The notes under the pieces are model-generated. The model was not told the DNA's origin, searched no databases, and saw only the letters and a program-made list of their open reading frames with translations. From Streptomyces sp. WM4235 (GTDB taxonomy: Bacteria; Actinomycetota; Actinomycetes; Streptomycetales; Streptomycetaceae), in the NCBI RefSeq assembly GCF_001279725.1, contig NZ_LGDE01000371.1, positions 1-64,000 on the forward strand: a stretch of DNA of 64,000 nucleotides. The letters run 5' to 3'. Shown in pieces: positions 35,788-46,250 of the stretch. Every line of letters begins with the position of its first letter. Position 1 is the stretch's first letter. A program made the translations under genes and the position numbers.

Positions 35788-36444
35788 CTACCAGCCGCGC
35801 TCGCGCCATTCGGCCAGGTGCGGCCGCTCGGTGCCGATCGTGGTGTCGTTGCCGTGCCCCGGGTAGACCCAGGCCTCGTCCGGCAGCCGCTCGAAGAGCT
35901 TGTGCTCGACGTCGTCGATCAGCTGCGCGAAGGCCTTCGCGTCACCCGAGGTGTTGCCGACGCCGCCCGGGAAGAGGCAGTCGCCGGTGAACACGTGCGG
36001 GTGCCCGTGCGGGTCGTCGTAGACCAGCGCGATCGAGCCGGGGGTGTGACCGACCAGGTGCCGCGCGGTCAGCTCGACGCGACCCACCCGGATCGTGTCC
36101 CCGTCCCGCACCGGCACGTCCGTGGCGACCGGGATGCCCTCGGCGTCGAAGGCGCCCGCGTACGTGCGCGCGCCGGTGGCCTCGACCACGGCCTGGAGCG
36201 CGCCCCAGTGGTCACCGTGCCGGTGGGTGGTGACCACGGACGCGATTCCGCCGTCGCCGATCAGCTGCAGGATCGTCTCCGGCTCGGCGGCCGCGTCGAT
36301 CAGCAGCTGCTCGTCGGTCGCCCGGCAGCGCAGTACGTAGGCGTTGTTGTTCATCGGGCCCACCGCGACCTTGGAAATCATCAGGTCCGAGAGTTCATGC
36401 ACGTCGGCCGGACCGCCGACCTTCACCGCTCCGCTGTACGTCAT
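35788..36444 (-). CDS. MBL-fold metallo-hydrolase (glyoxalase II-like)
   Basis: The 218-aa protein carries the metal motif THRHGDHWGAL (HxHxDH), LVGHTPGSIALVYDD and FTGDCLFPGGVGNT with the bridging Asp, and YPGHGNDTTIGTERPHL. This is the hydroxyacylglutathione hydrolase-like branch. Actinobacteria use mycothiol, so the substrate may be a mycothiol thioester. It lies 9 bp after the MDMPI-type gene, which is itself mycothiol-linked; the pair is probably an operon. Confidence 0.92.
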   Translation of the reverse strand: MTYSGAVKVGGPADVHELSDLMISKVAVGPMNNNAYVLRCRATDEQLLIDAAAEPETILQLIGDGGIASVVTTHRHGDHWGALQAVVEATGARTYAGAFDAEGIPVATDVPVRDGDTIRVGRVELTARHLVGHTPGSIALVYDDPHGHPHVFTGDCLFPGGVGNTSGDAKAFAQLIDDVEHKLFERLPDEAWVYPGHGNDTTIGTERPHLAEWRERGW

Positions 36445-36453
36445 GTGTCGATC

Positions 36454-37152
36454 CTAGAGCGGCGGGAGAGCGGGGAGGGAGCCGCCGTCCACGGTCAGGT
36501 GCGCGCCGAGGTCGCCGCGCCCGGCCAGCCAGCCCAGCAGTTCGGCGCCGGTGCCCGACACGGTGACCGGGGCGCCCTCGCCGCCGGCGATGTGCCAGGT
36601 GCGGTCGGGGCCGCCGGACCCGAGCACGAGGGTCACCGGCGGGACCTCCTGACGGCCGGACCAGCGGTCGGTCAGGAACTCGATCTCACGGGCGGTGAAC
36701 CCGTCCGGGAGGTCGGCGAGCCCGTACCCGATGCCGAGGTCGACGTGGTGCAGCTCGACCTCCACGAGACGGCGGAAGGGGATCCGGGCGGCGGAGTCGG
36801 TGACGCCGTTGCGCAGCTCCACGGTCCGGGACCAGTCCTGCGGGAGTTCGGTCGCCGCCTCGTACCGGTCCGCGGAATGCCGGAGGTCCTCCAGCTGTTC
36901 CACCAGGGGTCGGCCCGCGTCGCGCTCGATGTCCGCGTCCCGCGCGGTGCCGCTCACGTACATCGGGCGTCCCTCGACGACGTTCACGAGGGCGTCCGCG
37001 TTGCGTGCCAGGTGGGCCAGGACGTGGCCGCGGGTCCACCCGGGGAGAAGTGACTCCTCGGCCAGGGCGGCGTTGTCCAGTTTCGCGGCCGCGGTCAGCA
37101 ACCGATCGGTGGCCTCACGCAGGGATCGCAGGTCGTGCACATGATCAGTCAT
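36454..37152 (-). CDS. mycothiol-dependent maleylpyruvate isomerase-family protein
   Basis: ATG 37152 begins [19 protein letters not shown]; the frame before it is non-coding. The 232-aa protein has the DinB-like metal-binding four-helix bundle ([20 protein letters not shown], with [13 protein letters not shown] giving the other His ligands) and a C-terminal SCP-like domain. This family includes mycothiol-dependent isomerases and S-transferases; the substrate is not known. A TAGGCT -10 box ends 7 nt before the ATG, so the transcript may be leaderless. Confidence 0.88.
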   Translation of the reverse strand: MTDHVHDLRSLREATDRLLTAAAKLDNAALAEESLLPGWTRGHVLAHLARNADALVNVVEGRPMYVSGTARDADIERDAGRPLVEQLEDLRHSADRYEAATELPQDWSRTVELRNGVTDSAARIPFRRLVEVELHHVDLGIGYGLADLPDGFTAREIEFLTDRWSGRQEVPPVTLVLGSGGPDRTWHIAGGEGAPVTVSGTGAELLGWLAGRGDLGAHLTVDGGSLPALPPL

Positions 37153-37339
37153 GGTTCCGAGCCTAGTGCGGACAAGGCCTCCGCCACACGATCGGGTGAA
37201 CAGGTCTTGCGCGTGCCGTAAATCGAATGTGCGTGCTATACGCTCGGAAGTCCACTCATCAAGCCCATCGCAGAGGCGCCCCCCATACCCTGGGACGGGG
37301 GCCCGTGCCCCCGCTCTCTCAAGAAAGGTGCGGACCGGC

Positions 37340-40319
<2,980 letters not shown>

Positions 40320-40380
40320 CTCCCGTCGACGGTCTCGCACCCGGCCGGCGCCTGCGGGCAGCGCACGCGCAGGGTCGGGG

Positions 40381-40418
40381 AGGGGCGCCCGCGTACGATC
40401 TCGTACGCGGGCGCCCCT
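40381..40418. terminator. perfect 18-bp terminator palindrome
   Basis: AGGGGCGCCCGCGTACGA (40381-40398) is the exact reverse complement of 40401-40418, with TC between. It is 60 nt after the uvrA stop and faces the convergent oxidoreductase gene. Confidence 0.88.
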
Positions 40419-40482
40419 TCGTCATGCCCGGGCAGCGGGCAGGTCGCGGGCGGGCGGCGGACGGCAGGCCGAGGGTGGGTGA

Positions 40483-41133
40483 TCAGGTGGCGATGCCGAT
40501 CGCGTGGCCGATCGTCGTCGGATCGGTCAGGGTGCTCAGGAGGGCGTCCGCGACGTCCGCGCGGGCGATGGACTTGCCGTCGGGGACGTTGGCGTCGAGG
40601 GCCCTGCGGTACGTGCCCGTGCGGAGCCGGTTCAGCAGGCGCGGCGGGCGGACCACCGTCCACTGGACGTCTCCCGCCCTGATCGCCGCCTCCATCACCG
40701 CCAGGTCCGCGTACAGGTTCCGCAGCACCCGCCGCAGGATCGGGTAGACCACCACCCGGGTCACGACTCCGTCCCGCGGGTTCGGCGGGCCCAGCGGGGC
40801 GGCGCTCACCGCCGACAGGCGTCGCACCCCGGCCCGGTCCATCGCCGAGACGATCGACCGCAGGGCCGGACCCGCGATCGGGGTCAGTCGGGCCTGCTTG
40901 TTGTTCGCCGAGCCGAGGGCGGAGATCACCGCGTCCCGGCCCGTGAGGAACGGGAGCAGGGCCTCCTGGTCCGTCAGGTCCCGCACCACGGCCACTTGGA
41001 GGCGGTCGTGCGCCGGCACGTCCAGCCGCGCCGGGTCGCGCACGACGGCCGTCACCTCGTGACCCTCGTCGAGTGCCTGCCGGACGACCTCGCGGCCGAC
41101 TCCGCCCGTGGCCCCGAACACCGTGAGTCTCAT
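40483..41133 (-). CDS. NAD(P)-binding oxidoreductase (atypical SDR)
   Basis: The 216-aa protein begins [20 protein letters not shown] (GxxGxxG dinucleotide site) and continues [13 protein letters not shown] and [12 protein letters not shown], the pattern of NmrA/flavin reductase-like atypical short-chain dehydrogenases. The YxxxK catalytic pair is not obvious. It is divergent from the TetR gene, with two TetR-type operators in between, so it is very likely the regulator's target. Confidence 0.88.
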   Translation of the reverse strand: MRLTVFGATGGVGREVVRQALDEGHEVTAVVRDPARLDVPAHDRLQVAVVRDLTDQEALLPFLTGRDAVISALGSANNKQARLTPIAGPALRSIVSAMDRAGVRRLSAVSAAPLGPPNPRDGVVTRVVVYPILRRVLRNLYADLAVMEAAIRAGDVQWTVVRPPRLLNRLRTGTYRRALDANVPDGKSIARADVADALLSTLTDPTTIGHAIGIAT

Positions 41134-41160
41134 TGCGAGCTCCTGCCCCCGTCGATGGTG

Positions 41161-41210
41161 GGTGAGTATTCACTCACCCCCGTTTCCACTAGAGTGAGTG
41201 AATGCTCACC
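41161..41210. promoter_or_regulatory. pair of TetR-type operators
   Basis: Site 1 (41161-41178) is an interrupted palindrome with 7-bp arms GGTGAGT and ACTCACC. Site 2 (41193-41210), AGTGAGTGAATGCTCACC, matches the reverse complement of site 1 at 16 of 18 bases and includes the tetR ATG at 41202. Site 1 lies 28 bp before the oxidoreductase start. Confidence 0.8.
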
Positions 41211-41807
41211 CCCACGTCAAGCCGCCCCACCCCGGAGCGTCTGCTGGACGCCGCCGAGACGCTGATGCGCACCACAGGGCTGGCCAACGCCACCACCAAG
41301 GCCATCGCCCGCGAGGCCGGCTGCTCGGAAGCCGCGCTGTACAAGTACTTCGCGAACAAGGAAGAGCTGTTCGTCCGAGTCCTCATGGAGCGCAGGCCCA
41401 ACGCCGCCGCGCTCATGGCCGCGCTGACCACCGACCCGGGGGAGCAGCCGGTCGAGGCCCGACTGGCCGAGATCGCCCGACACGCCTCGCTCTTCTACGC
41501 CGACGCCATGCCCATGGCGGCCTCCCTCTTCGCGGACCCCGCCCTGCTCGTGCGGCACCGCGAAGGCGTACGCGAGATCGGCGCCGGACCGCACGTGATG
41601 CTCGACGCCCTCACCGGCCACCTGGCGCGCGAGCGTGACCGAGGGCGGCTGCGCCCCGACGCCGACCCCGGAGCGGCAGCCGCCCTGTTGCTCGGCGCCT
41701 GCTTCCAGCGGGCCTTCTTCCTGCACTTCTCCGGAGCCGACGTGGTACGGCCGGTCGAGGAGTTCGCCCCGGGCCTGGCCCGCACGGTCTGGGCGGCGCT
41801 GCGCTGA
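41202..41807 (+). CDS. TetR/AcrR-family transcriptional regulator
   Basis: The 201-aa repressor-type protein has the N-terminal HTH ATTKAIAREAGCSEAALYKYFANKEELF (recognition helix around SEAALYKYF, residues about 45-55). Its helical C-terminal ligand/dimer domain ends TVWAALR. The ligand is unknown. Its own start codon lies in one of two similar operators, so autoregulation and repression of the divergent oxidoreductase are likely. The ATG has almost no leader room. Confidence 0.92.
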   Translation: MLTPTSSRPTPERLLDAAETLMRTTGLANATTKAIAREAGCSEAALYKYFANKEELFVRVLMERRPNAAALMAALTTDPGEQPVEARLAEIARHASLFYADAMPMAASLFADPALLVRHREGVREIGAGPHVMLDALTGHLARERDRGRLRPDADPGAAAALLLGACFQRAFFLHFSGADVVRPVEEFAPGLARTVWAALR

Positions 41808-41827
41808 GACGAAGCCGTGCCGTGCCG

Positions 41828-41940
41828 CGCCGGGGCGTCCCCGGGGCGCGGCCGTGCCGAGGCGTCCCGCACCGCGCCGAGGCGCCCCCGTGCCGCGCCG
41901 AGGCGCCCCCGCACCGTGCCGAGGCGTCCCGCGCTGCGCT
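41828..41940. repeat. 20/21-bp tandem repeat after tetR
   Basis: The core GCCGAGGCGYCCC begins at 41856, 41876, 41897 and 41918, with a more diverged copy near 41828. The repeat fills the gap between tetR and the convergent sugar kinase gene (41808-42017), which holds nothing else. Confidence 0.8.
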
Positions 41941-42017
41941 CGGGCCCGCCGTGGTGGGGCGTTCCGCGTGGCGCCGGACCCCGCGGCCCCGCGACCCGTC
42001 GACCCCCCGCCGTCGGG

Positions 42018-42887
42018 TCAGAGTTCGGTGGCGTACGGCGGCTCCGCGCCCGCACGGGTGCAGGTCACCGCCGCCGCGCGGGCGGCGTACGCCAGTACCT
42101 CCGGCCAGTCCACCGGCCCGGGCCGCCCGGTCAGTCGGTGCAGCAGCGCCGCGTTGACGGTGTCACCCGCGCCGATCGTGTCCACGACAGGCACCCGCAG
42201 ACCGGGCGCGGAATGCTCCGCGCCCTCGCGCGTCCACACCGTCAGACCTGCCCCGCCCCGGGTGAGCACCACGGCCGACGGTCCGGCCGCCAGCCAGTCG
42301 GCGACCCGGCCGCCCAGCCACGCCGCGTCCTCCTCGGAGAGCTTGAGGATCGACACGTGGGGGAGCCGGCGCAGGAAGCGGTCCCGGTAGGCGTCCGCGT
42401 CCGGGATCAGCGCCGGGCGGATGTTCGGGTCCATCAGGGTCGTCAGCCCGCGTCCCGACTCGCGGCGCAACAGGGCGTCGTAGGCGCTCGCCCCGGGCTC
42501 CAGTACCAGGGAGCAGGTGCCGAGCGCGAGGGCCCGTGCGCCGGGCGGCAGGGCGGGCGGCAGGGTGAACAGCCGGTCGGCGGTGCCCTCGGTGTGGAAG
42601 ACGTAGGCCGCCGAGCCGTCCGGGGCCAGCGACGGCACGGCCAGCGTGGTCGGTTCGGGGCCGCGCTGGACCAGCGAGAGGTCCACCCCGGCGGCCCGCA
42701 GGCCGTCCAGCAGCGAGACGCCGAAGCCGTCCGTCGACACCCGGGAGCAGAAGGCGACATCGGCGCCGAGCCGGCCCAGCGCGAGCGCCGTGTTGTACGG
42801 TCCGCCACCCGCGCGGGGCAGCAGGGCGCCCGGCGGCTCCGCGACGGGCACCAGGTCGATCAGGGCTTCTCCACCGACGACGATCAC
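42018..42887 (-). CDS. PfkB-family sugar kinase (fructokinase-like)
   Basis: GTG 42887 (VIVVGGEALIDLVPV) is the likely start; ATGs at 42959 and 42953 would add an unconserved leader. The 289-aa protein has the sugar-binding GGGPYNTALALGRLGADVAF segment and the C-terminal VVDTIGAGDTVNAALLHRL signature with catalytic Asp in GAGD. It most resembles fructokinases, but the sugar is not certain. No ribosome site precedes the GTG, so the mRNA may be leaderless. Confidence 0.87.
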   Translation of the reverse strand: MIVVGGEALIDLVPVAEPPGALLPRAGGGPYNTALALGRLGADVAFCSRVSTDGFGVSLLDGLRAAGVDLSLVQRGPEPTTLAVPSLAPDGSAAYVFHTEGTADRLFTLPPALPPGARALALGTCSLVLEPGASAYDALLRRESGRGLTTLMDPNIRPALIPDADAYRDRFLRRLPHVSILKLSEEDAAWLGGRVADWLAAGPSAVVLTRGGAGLTVWTREGAEHSAPGLRVPVVDTIGAGDTVNAALLHRLTGRPGPVDWPEVLAYAARAAAVTCTRAGAEPPYATEL

Positions 42888-42997
42888 GCGGGGGAAGGTA
42901 CCCCATCGGGCGCGGGTATCGTCGGGTGGGCCGAACCCCACGTCCAATCCCATGCCCACCTCACGTCCAACCCCATGCCGAATCCCGGGAGAGTTCC

Positions 42998-43429
42998 ATG
43001 TCCGCGTCGCAGTCCGCCGCCCGCCGTACCGTGCTCAAGGGCGCGGCCGCGCTCGCCGGGGCCGCGGGCGCCGGAGTGACCCTGGCGGCCTGTTCCACCG
43101 AGACCAACAGCGCAGGCGGCTCCCCGGCGGTCCCGACGGAGCCGGTCGAACTGGGTGCGGCGAGCGAGGTCCCGGTCGGCGGCTCGAAGCTGTTCCGCGA
43201 GCGCAAGCTCGTCGTCAGCTGCCCGGCGGAGGGTCGGTACAAGGCGTTCAGCGCCCAGTGCACCCATGCCGGATGCGTCCTCGACAAGATCGTCGAGGGT
43301 GAGGGCAACTGCCCCTGCCACGGCAGCCGCTTCGACGTGGCCACCGGCAAGGTGCTGCGGGGCCCGGCCTCCGCCCCGCTGCCCGAGGTCCCCGTGAAGG
43401 TCGAGGGCGGCCGGCTCGTCGCCGGCTGA
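42998..43429 (+). CDS. Tat-exported Rieske [2Fe-2S] lipoprotein
   Basis: The 143-aa protein has a twin-arginine signal (RRTVLKGAAALAG, Arg 9-10) ending in a lipobox LAAC (Cys 32). The mature Rieske domain has ligands C88-x-H90 and C105-x2-H108, with C93 and C107 placed for the usual disulfide (CTHAGC and CPCHGS). It is an electron carrier on the outer face of the membrane, often linked to respiratory or redox functions. ATG 42998 follows GGGAGAG. Its partner is unknown. Confidence 0.93.
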   Translation: MSASQSAARRTVLKGAAALAGAAGAGVTLAACSTETNSAGGSPAVPTEPVELGAASEVPVGGSKLFRERKLVVSCPAEGRYKAFSAQCTHAGCVLDKIVEGEGNCPCHGSRFDVATGKVLRGPASAPLPEVPVKVEGGRLVAG

Positions 43430-43474
43430 ACCCGCCCCGCAACGGACGGGAGCCACGGGGAGCGGCGCACGCGG

Positions 43475-44413
43475 CTACTCCCAGTCCCAGGCGATGCCCA
43501 GGATCCCGCGCCGCACCCCTTCCTCCAGCAGGTGCACGGCCCGGTGCCTACCGCTCGGCGTCAGATCCGTCAGGCCGTCGCGGCGTGCCCCCGGGCCGCT
43601 CCGACTGAACCGCCGGCAGCGCACGGGCAGGGCCGCCTCGTCGAAGCGGACCTGGAGCATGTACTGGCCGCCGGTGTAGCTGAAGCCGCGTACGTACTCG
43701 GTGCACCGGCCGCCCGTGCCGTCCTCGAAGCCGTAGCCGAAGACGTACGTGTCGCCCGCGCGGAGCCGTGCGTCGAAGAGCAGTTCGGCGACCACCACCT
43801 CCGCCTCGCGGTGCCACCGCACCCGCCCCGTCCGGCAGTTCTCCTCCGCCCGCACCCGGACCCGGGCGGGATCGCAGCCGGGATCGCCGTGGTGGACGGC
43901 GAGGTACCGGTCGACCCCGTCGCGGTGGGCACGCACCACGTGCTGCGACACCCGGCCCACCAACTCGCCGGCGGCGCCGATCCGCACCCGCTCGTGGTGG
44001 CCGACCGTGTGCAGACCGCCGTCCGAGGGCAGCTCCATCGAGGCCAACAGCTCCTCCACGGCGGCGCCCACGCTGACCAGGGAGCGGTACGAGCGACCCG
44101 GCGGGCGAATCGATTCCGCTGAGGCGCCCTCCGGTGTGTCCAGCAGACGTGACAGGGTTCCCCCGGGCAGTTCCAGGATCTCCTCCAGCGCCCGCACGGC
44201 CCTCAGGGACTCGGCGCGCCGGGGGCGGCGCGCGCCCTGCTGCCAGTAACTGAGGCTCGTCACGCCGAGCTTGATGCCCCGCGCGGCGAGCCGGTGTTGT
44301 ACCCGGTGCAGGGGAAGGCCGCGGGCCGTCAGCGCGGCCCGCAGCGCGAGGTGGAAGGGGCCCGCGCGCAACAGTCGCGGCAGGTCGTGGGCACTGTCCG
44401 CGGTCGTCCGCAT
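43475..44413 (-). CDS. XRE-like transcriptional regulator
   Basis: ATG 44413 follows a perfect AGGAGG at 9-nt spacing. The 312-aa protein has an N-terminal HTH (about 20-75: FHLALRAALTARGLPLHRVQ, GVTSLSYWQQGARRPRRAES). A long C-terminal domain follows with beta-rich character (GDTYVFGYGFEDGTGGRCTE, SYTGGQYMLQVRFDEAALPV). The effector is unknown. A perfect GTGAACGTTCAC palindrome overlaps its upstream region. It is divergent from a secreted cysteine protease gene, its most likely target. Confidence 0.8.
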   Translation of the reverse strand: MRTTADSAHDLPRLLRAGPFHLALRAALTARGLPLHRVQHRLAARGIKLGVTSLSYWQQGARRPRRAESLRAVRALEEILELPGGTLSRLLDTPEGASAESIRPPGRSYRSLVSVGAAVEELLASMELPSDGGLHTVGHHERVRIGAAGELVGRVSQHVVRAHRDGVDRYLAVHHGDPGCDPARVRVRAEENCRTGRVRWHREAEVVVAELLFDARLRAGDTYVFGYGFEDGTGGRCTEYVRGFSYTGGQYMLQVRFDEAALPVRCRRFSRSGPGARRDGLTDLTPSGRHRAVHLLEEGVRRGILGIAWDWE

Positions 44414-44427
44414 GGCGGAAACCTCCT

Positions 44428-44439
44428 GTGAACGTTCAC
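44428..44439. promoter_or_regulatory. GTGAACGTTCAC palindrome, probable operator
   Basis: A perfect 12-bp palindrome directly upstream of the regulator's AGGAGG. The half-site GTTCAC recurs at 44521 and 44541, exactly 20 bp apart, toward the protease gene. TTGACC at 44576-44581 may be the protease -35. Confidence 0.55.
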
Positions 44440-44664
44440 GCGCCACGGGGCGGGAGACCGCGTCCGGGACGCCCGGGATTCAGGTGGGCCCTGGTGAGCG
44501 CGGGTGGACGGAGGGCGGCCGTTCACATTCCGGTTGCCCCGTTCACACGGCGATGTCACCGCGTATTGAAGCGTGTTGACCTGATCGCGACAACACCCCG
44601 ATGCTCCTCCACAGCGTCCGGACGCGCTCCTCCGATCCCCACTCTCCACCACGGGAGGAACGCG

Positions 44665-45255
44665 ATGCGCAAGTCCAACCGGCGGCTGTCCCCGGCCGCC
44701 CTCCTCATTGCCCTGCTCTTCGTCCTGTCCACCGGCACCGCCACCGCCGTCGACGCCGGCACGGACTCCGCTCTCGCCTCCAAGCGCCTGAACATCACCA
44801 TGCAGGCCCAACAGAAGACCAACTGGTGCTGGGCCGCGGGCGGCAACACGATCGCGACCTGGTTCGGTCGCTCCTACAGCCAGAACCAGTTCTGCAACGC
44901 CGCCTTCAACCGTCAACAGGGCACCGAATGCCCCAACAACCAGGCCACCCTGGGCAACGTCCAGACCGGTCTGCGCTGGGCCGGGGTCAACCCCGGCTCC
45001 TACGTGACCGGCTGGCTCCAGTACTCCACCGTCCAGACCGAGATCAACGCCGGCCGACCCGTGGAGACCCGCATCCAGTGGTCCAACGGCGGCGGCCACA
45101 TGCACGTGATCCACGGCTACGACACCGCGAACAGCTGGGTCTACTGGGGCGACCCGTGGCCTTCCAGCGACCGCTACAACTGGGCCTCCCACGCCTGGTA
45201 CGTCGACAACGACACCTTCTCCTGGACCCACTCCCTCTACCGGATCGGAGCGTGA
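44665..45255 (+). CDS. secreted papain-like cysteine protease
   Basis: ATG 44665 follows GGGAGGAA. The 196-aa protein has a signal peptide (cleavage near ATA-VD, residue 28) and a compact papain-like domain: QQKTNWCWAAGGNT with catalytic Cys 55, GGGHMHVIHGYD with the His (145-150) and WGDPW with Asp 163. This matches the C39/C70-like (AvrRpt2-type) family of secreted bacterial proteases. The next gene starts 4 bp after its stop, suggesting a two-gene operon. The substrate is unknown. Confidence 0.87.
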   Translation: MRKSNRRLSPAALLIALLFVLSTGTATAVDAGTDSALASKRLNITMQAQQKTNWCWAAGGNTIATWFGRSYSQNQFCNAAFNRQQGTECPNNQATLGNVQTGLRWAGVNPGSYVTGWLQYSTVQTEINAGRPVETRIQWSNGGGHMHVIHGYDTANSWVYWGDPWPSSDRYNWASHAWYVDNDTFSWTHSLYRIGA

Positions 45256-45259
45256 CGCC

Positions 45260-46071
45260 GTGACCGCCGTACCCCTGCGCGCCGCCGCCGTCGCGGTCCT
45301 CGCCGGTGCCTGCCTGCTCCTGTCCCCGCAGGCCCAGGCGTCCCCGTACCGCAGCCCCCGTCCGCCGGGGCCGACGTCCGGGCGGCCGCCCGACAGGCGG
45401 CCGTCGCCCCCGACACCCTGGCCACACTCGCCCGGTTCTTCGCCCGGGAGGGCAGGGTCGGCCTCGCCGAGGCCAAGCCCCGCATCGAGGGCGAGACGAT
45501 CCCCGTCCACCACCTCTCCCCGGACTTCGTCGCCGGCAAGGCGGGGGCACCCGTGGCCCGCCTGGAGTTCCTCGCGAGCGAGGCCGTCTCCTCCGACGGA
45601 CAGCGGGCCGCCCTGTGGACCGCCCGGACACCCGCCGGCTGGCAGGTCGTGAACATCGCCACCGGCGACGACGAGTGCCGCTACGCCGGACTCGGGGCGG
45701 AGAAACTGCCCGGCGGCACCGTGTTCCGCGAGCCGCAGATCGACGCCTGGTACGTGGCCCGGGGCGACCGGGTGCTGCCGCTCGACGAGGACGCGACACG
45801 CGCCGTGGGGGCCGCCGGGACGAGCCTGGCCGGCTACCGGACACGCGTCGCCAAGGCCTACGGCGACAAACTCCCCGGCTCCGCCTACGCCAGGGACGGC
45901 CGCGCCGGCGGCTACGCCGAACCCGCCGCGGCGACGGCGGCCCGCCCCACCGAGCCCTCCCCGACCCCGTCCCCGGCCTCGCCGACGGTCGGAGCGGCCG
46001 GGGCCGCCGGGGCGCTCGCGCTGGGCGGCGCCGGGATCCTGCTCCTGCGCCGCCGCACGGTCCGCCCGTAG
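45260..46071 (+). pseudogene. secreted membrane-anchored protein, frameshifted
   Basis: GTG 45260 opens a frame with a clear signal peptide ([20 protein letters not shown], cleavage at AQA). After about codon 32 this frame turns into Pro/Ser/Arg-rich nonsense. The plausible coding sequence continues from about 45361 in a different frame ([40 protein letters not shown]) to the TAG at 46069-46071, with a C-terminal membrane helix and RRRTVRP tail. One missing C in the CCCCC run at 45354-45358 would join the parts. I do not recognise the family. It follows the cysteine protease gene and may be its partner. Confidence 0.8.
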
Positions 46072-46119
46072 GGGAGGCCCGCGGGTCCCGGCCCTCCGCC
46101 AGGGGGCCGGGCCACGCGG

Positions 46120-46155
46120 GTCCGGGCGGCGCCCCTCCCCGGGCGCCGCCCGGAC
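46120..46155 (+). terminator. 15-bp terminator before uvrC
   Basis: GTCCGGGCGGCGCCC (46120-46134) pairs perfectly with GGGCGCCGCCCGGAC (46141-46155). A second, imperfect hairpin (about 46079-46120) precedes it. It separates the protease pair from uvrC. Confidence 0.85.
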
Positions 46156-46220
46156 ACCGTCGCGCCGAAGGGCCGCGACCGGGCCGGCCCCCGGCAACGA
46201 GGGCCGGTGCCGGGGGACCG

Positions 46221-46243
46221 TTGTCGGCCGCCGCCAGTAGGGT
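46221..46243 (+). promoter_or_regulatory. PafBC-type DNA-damage promoter of uvrC
   Basis: TTGTCGGCC (46221-46229), 8 nt, TAGGGT (46238-46243). It matches the strong positions of TTGTCRGTG-N8-TANNNT. The start falls at about 46250-46251, the A of the uvrC ATG, so a leaderless transcript is predicted. Confidence 0.68.
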
Positions 46244-46250
46244 GGTTGGC

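Noticed and set aside
37165..37182. TTGTC near TAGGCT upstream of the MDMPI gene, minus strand
   Set aside because: The two elements are only about 5 nt apart after TTGTC, not the 12 nt needed for the damage-type promoter.
37223..37238. Possible LexA box before uvrA (TCGAATGTGCGTGCTA)
   Set aside because: It matches only part of the TCGAAC-N4-GTTCGA consensus and breaks the palindrome in the right arm. Too weak to call.
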